From Collariella sp. IMI 366227 (lineage: Eukaryota > Ascomycota > Sordariomycetes > Sordariales > Chaetomiaceae), in contig JAPEUS010000002.1 of NCBI GenBank assembly GCA_027946355.1, forward strand, positions 1,736,001 to 1,800,000: 64,000 nucleotides of DNA, read 5' to 3'. How positions within the stretch are numbered: the first letter of the stretch is position 1; every line of letters starts with the position of its first letter. Made by a program: the position numbers and the translations under genes. Under the pieces are notes generated by a model. The model was not told where the DNA came from, made no database searches, and worked only from the letters and a program-made list of their open reading frames with translations. Positions 58,154-64,000 of this stretch are shown one piece after another.

Positions 58154-59768
58154 ATGGCGACGCGCATACCAAAACCGAACGGCCTTAACGGCGCCAATGG
58201 CCATTCCCGCCGTGAGCCCGAGCCCGAGAGCCCCATCAGCAGCAGCGCCAGCGACGCCAGCAGCGTCAGCGGCATCCTCAACGGAACAAGCAGCATGTCG
58301 ATCAACCCGCGGAGGAACATGAATCGCAAGAAATCTAGCCCCATGATGCCGGCGTTTATGGTGTCGGCACCGGGCAAGGTTATTGTGTTTGGCGAGCATG
58401 CAGTGGTACATGGGAAGGTGAGTGCGCTCTGGAAAAGGGGAAGGCCGGGGAAAGGGCTTGGGTCTAACACTTTTGAATCATAGGCCGCGATAGCAGCAGC
58501 CATCTCGCTGCGATCCTACCTCCTCGTCACAACACTCTCCAAGTCGAAACGGACACTCACGCTCACATTCCCCGACATCGACTTCGACCACTCGTGGAAC
58601 ATTGATGCGCTGCCATGGGCTGTTTTCCAACAACCATCGAAGAAGAAGTACTACTACAGTCTCGTAACAGATCTCGACCTCGAACTCGTCGAGGCAATCC
58701 AACCCTTTCTCGCCGACGTTTCCCCCAACAAGCCGAGCGAGATCCGCAAGGTACACCAGAACTCAGCCGGCTCCTTCCTCTACATGTTCCTCTCGCTCGG
58801 GTCACAATCATTCCCCGGTTCGCAATACACACTACGCTCCACTATCCCTATAGGTGCGGGCCTCGGCAGCAGCGCTACCATCGCGGTATGCTTGTCCGCC
58901 GCGCTCCTGATGCAACTCCGCGCCCTCTCAGGCCCACACCCAGACCAGCCGCACGAAGAAGCGCGCGTGCAGCTTGAGCGCATCAACCGCTGGGCCTACG
59001 TCTACGAAATGTTCATTCACGGCAACCCGTCCGGCGTCGACAACACCGTCTCAACACAAGGCAAAGCCGTCGTCTTCCAGCGCACCGATTACAGCAAACC
59101 CCCCATGGTCGAACCCATCTGGAACTTTCCCGAACTGCCCCTCCTCCTGGTCGACACGCGGGTCCCCAAATCCACCGCCGCCGAGGTCGCCAAGGTGGCG
59201 CGCCTCAAGGACGCTCACCCGAAACTGATCGGCACTATCCTCGACGGCATCGACAAGGTCACGCGCACGTCGTCCGCCATACTGGGCGAGGAGGGGTTCG
59301 ATACCCAGGAGGAGGAGAGCCTGCGCCGCGTCGGTGAGATGATGACCATCAACCACGGCCTGCTGGTCTCGCTGGGCGTGAGCCACCCGCGCCTGGAGCG
59401 CGTGCGCGAGCTGGTGGACTACGAGGGGATAGGCTGGACGAAGCTGACGGGTGCGGGGGGTTGGGGTTGCTCGATTACGCTGCTGAAGCCGGGCGTGGAG
59501 AGGGGAAGTTGGATAGGCTAGAGGAGCAGCTGGATGAGGAGGGGTTTCAGAAGTTTGAGACGGTGCTGGTGGGGATGGCGTTGGAGTGCTGTGGCCGGCG
59601 GTGCTGAAAAACGGGATGGATGAGGATGATGAGGGTGGGATGGAGATTGATTTGGAGAGGTTCCTCAGTGCGGAGGGGAATGAGGGGTGGAGAGGCTGGT
59701 GGGTGTGCATGGGGGCTGGGGAGAGGGAAGGGTGGAAGTTTTGGAGGGTGGAGAGCGAGAGCCAATAA
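58154..59768 (+). CDS. erg12: Mevalonate kinase (Erg12)
   Basis: The enzyme phosphorylates mevalonate with ATP, the first kinase step from mevalonate to IPP for sterols, dolichol and prenyl groups. Exon 1 is 58154-58417 and exon 2 starts at 58484 (intron GTGAGT to ATAG). A disordered N-terminal extension of about 65 residues precedes the kinase start VSAPGKVIVFGEHAVVHGKA. GHMP motif 2 is PIGAGLGSSATIAVCLSAA, the substrate loop is HGNPSGVDNTVSTQGKAVVF, and motif 3 is KLTGAGGWGCSITLLKPG, where Trp stands in a normally Gly position. After VERG (59505) the frame shifts to KLDRLEEQLDEEGFQKFE, then again before LKNGMDEDDEGGMEIDLERF, with one more possible shift near 59690. The first lies in a G run short by one base. 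The end at TAA 59766-59768 is tentative. Confidence 0.88.
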
Positions 59769-60231
59769 CGCGTGGAGGCACCACTCTCGACGAGGCTGTA
59801 ATTCATGTGGGACGTGTTCTTGTGGGGAGATGGAGTTGAAGGACCTAATGGTGTTAGGGGCTTGACTGGGCTTTCTGGAGGATGGTGGAAAAGGGCTGGG
59901 TGGATGGTACTCCGACTTCTTCTGTATCTGATTCTAGAACCTCTTACCTTGCGGTATAGCTCCCTTACTTGATGTACCTAATACACTTTCAGATCAAATC
60001 CGCAAAACCTGCAAGCCGCAAACAGTTTCTGGCTGAATGATGGAATGCTTCGATAAGAAGTGTGTTGTTAACATTGTTGTCTTTGTTCGGCCTTACAATT
60101 GTCCTCCAAGCCCCCTGTTGCCCCGCACCTCTGGAGCTTCCCCAGCTCCAATTGACGATCGCTGGCAAACAATTCTTGGCTGCCTTTAAAACCCACCCCC
60201 GCCATCCTAACGCCCAAAGCAGCAGCTCACC
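59769..60231. other. Intergenic, tandem genes
   Basis: The region contains the 3' flank of erg12 and the promoter and leader of the ram2-like gene, in the same direction. No separate feature is recognised. Confidence 0.45.
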
Positions 60232-62075
60232 ATGCCGCCCAAAGGAAAGGCGAAGCCCAAAGCATCCGACGGTAGGCCGAGACCCCGAGTTTGTTTTTGA
60301 ATTCAACCTTCCCTCCCTCCCTTACTTCCGCCCACCTTCCCCACCTCAGCTCTCCATCAACTGACAACCTCCTCCACTCCAGATCCCAAATCATCTCCAC
60401 AACTCACCACCACCACCCTACCCCCAACAACCACCGCCACCACCTCCGCTCCTCCCCTCCAACCAAACCCCGACAACCAAACCCTCCACGCCCTCACCCT
60501 CACCCGCTACCACGCCTCCCACCTTCACGAAACCCTCCTCTCGCAAAGAGGAGGCGCCCTCGCCGCCCTCACCCCTCCGAACGCACCGCCTGGCTCTCAC
60601 AACGCATTGCATCGCGCATCGCTGCCCGGCCCACCCTCTCGTCTGCTTCCACACTCAGTGGAGGCGCTGCGATTGCAAAGGTTGCGTGTGGCGGCGGACC
60701 GAAGACGTTAAGGGAGGTTTGGAAGGGGGTTAATGATTTGGGACTGCCGGTGAGGGGCCCGAAGGTTCGAAAGGGTGGGAAAGACTTGGGTTTAACTGTG
60801 AAAGAGTGGGAGAAGAAGTGGGAGGGGAAATTGAGGGTAAGTTGCCTTGCTGTTGAGAGTAGGGCTTTCAAGGAGAGGAGGGAAAGGGAGAAGAGAGGGG
60901 AAAGGGAAGATAAGACAGAGGAAAAGGTTGTGGTTACTGAGAGGGAGTGCTTTGAGGAGACTAGGAGGAGAAGGGAGATGGCTGCGCTGAAGAAGGAGTT
61001 GTATGGGGGGGGGGCGTGGGGAAAGAAGGGAAGTTGGCGATGGATCCCGAGTGGGATGATGTTGTGCCGGTTGTGTTGGAGGAGCCGGAGGGGGCGCTGG
61101 CGGCGATTGCATATCCGGCTGAGTATGCTGAGGGTGAGTAATCTGGTTTCAGAGGTGAGGGAGATAGGTGCTGACGATGATGCTAGTGATGTCCTACCTC
61201 CGCGCGGTGATGCAGGCCAAGGAGTACTCGCCGCGCTGCCTGCGCCTGACGGAGCACATCATCTCCATGAACCCCGCGCACTACACCGTTTGGTTATACC
61301 GCGCGGCCAACGTCTTTGCGCTCAAGCTCCCCATCCCAGACGAAATCGCCTGGCTGAACGAAGTCGCCCTGGCCAATCTCAAGAACTACCAAATCTGGCA
61401 CCACCGCCACCTACTCGTCGAGAACTACTTCCCCACCATCGCATCCGATCCTACCGCCATTCACTCCTTCGCCGCCTCGGAACGCGAATTCCTCACCGCC
61501 ATTCTCCGCGAAGACACCAAGAACTACCACGTTTGGTCATACCGCTCCTACCTGGTTGGCAAGCTCAACCTGTTTGACGACGCGGAGGAGCTCGCAACCA
61601 TCGAATCCATGATCGACGACGACGTGCGCAATAACTCGGCTTGGTCGCACCGCTTCTTCCTGGTCTTTTCCAACCCGGGGCACTCCACCCCCGGCGTCGC
61701 TGCCACGGAGCACGACCCCAAGGTCCCCGGGGACATCGTCGACCGCGAGGTGCAGTATGCCAAGGATAAGATCGTGCTGGCGCCGCAAAATCAGAGCGGT
61801 TGGAACTACCTGAGGGGCGTGCTGGTCAAGGGCGGGCGGAAGCTGGCCACGGCGGAGGAGTTTACGGCTCGGTTTGTTACGGGTCTGGGTGAAGAGGGGG
61901 GGACAAGGAGGATGTGCAGAGCACCCATGCGCTGGATTTGCTGGCAGAGATTTATGCCGAGAAGGGTGACAAGGAGAGGGCGGTTTTAAGTCTGAGGAGG
62001 TTGGGGCAGAAGTGGGATCGCATTCGCGTTGGGTATTGGGAATGGCGGCGGAAGTGCCTGGAGGTTCCTGCGTAG
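60232..62075 (+). CDS. ram2: Protein farnesyl/geranylgeranyltransferase type I alpha subunit (Ram2)
   Basis: This is the shared alpha subunit of the enzymes that attach farnesyl or geranylgeranyl to CAAX cysteines. Exon 1 (60232-60271, MPPKGKAKPKASD) is 40 nt; exon 2 is 60383-61133; exon 3 runs 61187-62075. An N-terminal extension, charged and Lys/Glu-rich, precedes the catalytic helical domain, which begins AMDPEWDDVV and EGALAAIAYPAEYAE. The PPTA repeats are clear: MNPAHYTVWLYRAANVFALK, NLKNYQIWHHRHLLVENYF, DTKNYHVWSYRSYLVGKLNL, RNNSAWSHRFFLVFSN and QNQSGWNYLRGVLV. Frame breaks: near 60580 (LTP to SERTAWL), near 61018 (GKKG to KLAMDPEW) and near 61895 (GEEG to DKEDVQSTHALDLL), each in a C or G run. 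The last frame ends at TAG 62073-62075. The N-terminal 250 residues are unusually long for yeast Ram2 but seem common in related fungi. Confidence 0.85.
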
Positions 62076-62621
62076 GGGTGAGAGCAAGATGGGGATTTTG
62101 ATGACTTCTTTCAATGTGTTTTCTTCTAGGAGTCTACGGATAGAAATGGAAAATGGACTGAGTCTGCTGGATGCTCGACAGTGACCGTGGATGAAGCAAA
62201 ATTCTCTTGCAGAGACCATTATGATGAGCTAGTGGTCTTCCACACTTTTAGCATGAAGTGACCACCGCCAAACCACTTTAAAAACACAACTGTCTTAGGC
62301 CATGAGAAACTCAGTCATTCTCTCCGCACATGTCAATCCTATTCCCAAAGATCTATGCGACCAACCCATTATTCCTTTACGCCTGTTTCCTTCAAGGAAT
62401 GCCATAACGAACCCCCCAACGTGTTTCCTTTGATGTCTAGATAATCTCCAATCCTGCCTCTCCCTTGGCGAAACCATCCCCACGGTCACCCTTTCCTGTA
62501 TGACACTCTCCTCCCAGTTGGCAATCCCTCATTGTTGTTTTCTTCAGAACCCATCAGCAAGCCTTCGTCCCGCCAAGAAGAAGCTGCCCGTCAACCCCAT
62601 CAACCGCCCCGACAAACACTC
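62076..62621. other. Intergenic, convergent 3' ends
   Basis: The region lies between the ram2-like gene (+) and the mtr2-like gene (-). No gene is recognised. Confidence 0.5.
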
Positions 62622-63311
62622 TCAATCGGTCCTGTAAATGTGCGATATCACCAGATACTTCCTCCCAACCTTCGCCCCAGGCCTCTCCAGTACATCCCAA
62701 TTCGGCACCAGCACAAACACATCCTGAAACCCGCGCTTCTCAAAATAATCATCCCCCCTATTCCTCCCCGTCCCAAAATACACCGTCCCACTCACAGTCA
62801 GCATCATCATCATCCTCACCCCATCCGTCGCAGAATGAATATCGAGCAGCTTCTGCGGCGCCCCAAACCGGTAGTCGGCGTTGACTACGTGCACGTCCCA
62901 CCCGCGCACGTCGTACCGCACCAGCTTGCGGTTCGGGTCCGTCTGCTTGGGAGCCTGGCGCTGTTGCTCGAGTAGCTTCTCCCATTCTTGGGGGGTGGGG
63001 ACTACCAAGCCGTTGATGGTGATGTCGGCGGGCGGGTGCCCGGCGCGATCGTATGCGCCGTGGGCGTTGACGTAGGCGGTGGAGATGGATTTGCCCGCGT
63101 TGATCTGGGGATAGTACCAGTCGACGAAACTTTTGGCAGCTGGGAGTGGGGGTGAGTATGGGTTTGTTGGGTGGGTGAAGGGGGTTGGTTGACGATCCGG
63201 TGGCCGCATGAGGGGGGGGTGTTCGTCATGGACGCGGACGGAGGGTCAGGTTGGTGCTGTCGTACCTTCGGCGGAGCACCGGACATTGGTCTCGTGGCTG
63301 TTTGCAGCCAT
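62622..63311 (-). CDS. mtr2: NTF2-like mRNA export factor Mtr2
   Basis: Mtr2 has an NTF2 fold and pairs with Mex67 to carry mRNA through the nuclear pore. The product is 187 aa in two exons, 63311-63266 (46 nt, MAANSHETNVRCSAE) and 63139-62622, with an intron from GTACGA to CCCAG; splicing joins GAA-GCT-GCC. Family features include AAKSFVDWYYPQINAGKSIS (helix 1), ADITINGLVV, DVHVVNADYRFGAPQKLLD, SGTVYFGTGR and the closing strands DVFVLVPNWDVLER and GRKYLVISHIYRT. Length and order of elements fit Sordariales Mtr2. The long helix-loop with EWEKLLEQQRQ after NGLVV is typical of Mtr2 rather than Ntf2. The frame is clean. Confidence 0.8.
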
Positions 63312-64000
63312 TTTTGTGCTGTTGGGCTGGAAGATGATGTGATATGGGATATGACTCTTGTTCTGTCGAAGCCTTGCTGATGAAGCACAGGACACCGGGT
63401 CTTGCGAGCAGCAAGCACTCGAGCGGGTGCCGGTGATGTCGCGGCGCGCTGGACGACGATCTGGCGAGAGTCTGGGAAGTCAAGCGCCGATGAGATTTCT
63501 GCCTTAAAATCGTAAATTGAGAAAAAAGGCGATGAAAGAGAGCTGGTTAGATAATTGTGCGAGGAAGAATTGTTTCAAGATGCAAGTGATCTGAAGGTTC
63601 TTTAATGAAACGACTGGACCTGGCTCGGGGACCTTGAAGACTGCAATGCTGCATGGAGCAAAGTCACAGTGGGGCCACCTGGACGGCACTTGATGGGGCT
63701 TATGACCCACTCATCTGCAGGAACACAACGAATAAACTCAATATAATTGCATATCGTGGTGAACTCTCGTTTTGAGAGGGTCTAAGTGATTCGAATCAGG
63801 TATTCCAGCGCGTGGGAAACCTGGTTCATTACGATATTAGAAGTACGTGTAAGGATCGCGAACTCATTGATTGGATATATATAAAGACTCAGGAGAGAGA
63901 CTCTTCAAGTTCTACCCTGGATTAGGTTGCCAAAGCCCCTTTTTCATCCTTGGCTACATCCCCTTCGTAACGTGTAGGGAAGCCAAAGGGAAAGTCAGCA
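63312..64000. other. Intergenic to right edge
   Basis: This is the promoter side of the mtr2-like gene. The right end carries a TATA-type box directed rightwards, suggesting a gene beyond the window. No coding sequence is supported. Confidence 0.45.
63876..63886 (+). promoter_or_regulatory. TATA-type box
   Basis: TATATATAAAG lies about 115 bases from the right edge and may serve a rightward gene starting outside the window. On sequence alone this is weak. Confidence 0.3.

Overview
The window is nuclear DNA of a filamentous ascomycete. The coding layout suggests Sordariomycetes, probably Sordariales (Chaetomiaceae- or Neurospora-like). This is inferred from GC-rich compact genes on both strands, short introns (about 50-160 nt) with CTAAC-type branch sites, an intron-bearing tRNA-Glu, and fungal-specific families: an NDT80-family regulator closest to VIB-1/XprG, a Ctf1/FarA-type Zn2Cys6 regulator, a WSC-bearing secreted peroxidase, DUF2011, Mtr2 and a Far11/HAM-2-like protein.

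Left part (1-8 kb): the N-terminus of a Far11/STRIP-like protein (-), a DUF2011 protein (-), a four-helix MARVEL-like membrane protein (+) with a 31-bp tandem duplication directly after its start codon, dolichyl-diphosphatase (-) and an RBR-type E3 ubiquitin ligase (+). From 8 to 17.3 kb no gene can be supported; this stretch leads up to the vib-1-like regulator (17.3-19.6 kb, +). A GH3 beta-glucosidase with a damaged 3' part (-) and a class 3 lipase (+) are divergent across a 2.4-kb intergenic region (21.6-27.3 kb). A mucin-like type I membrane protein with a GC-AG intron follows.

Middle part (30-51 kb): a GAR/GAS2-domain cytoskeletal protein (-), a Ctf1/FarA-like transcription factor (-), a decayed gene with CpA-to-TpA nonsense changes (41.2-42.7 kb, +), a secreted haem peroxidase with four C-terminal WSC domains (-) and a tRNA-Glu(CTC) gene (-).

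Right part (51-64 kb) is dense with housekeeping genes: mitochondrial ribosomal protein bL34m (-), CAAX protease Ste24 (-), ribosomal protein eL38 (+), an ABM-like protein (-), mevalonate kinase (+), the farnesyl/geranylgeranyl-transferase alpha subunit (+) and mRNA export factor Mtr2 (-). Ste24, mevalonate kinase and the transferase alpha subunit act in one process: making the isoprenoid, attaching it to CAAX proteins, and trimming them.

Caveat on quality: many genes, including ones expected to be essential, carry single-base frame breaks, mostly in G/C runs, while seven others read cleanly through every exon. I take most of the breaks to be consensus errors rather than mutations. Reading frames given for the affected genes are therefore composites. 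All family assignments rest on recognising motifs by eye; no search was run.
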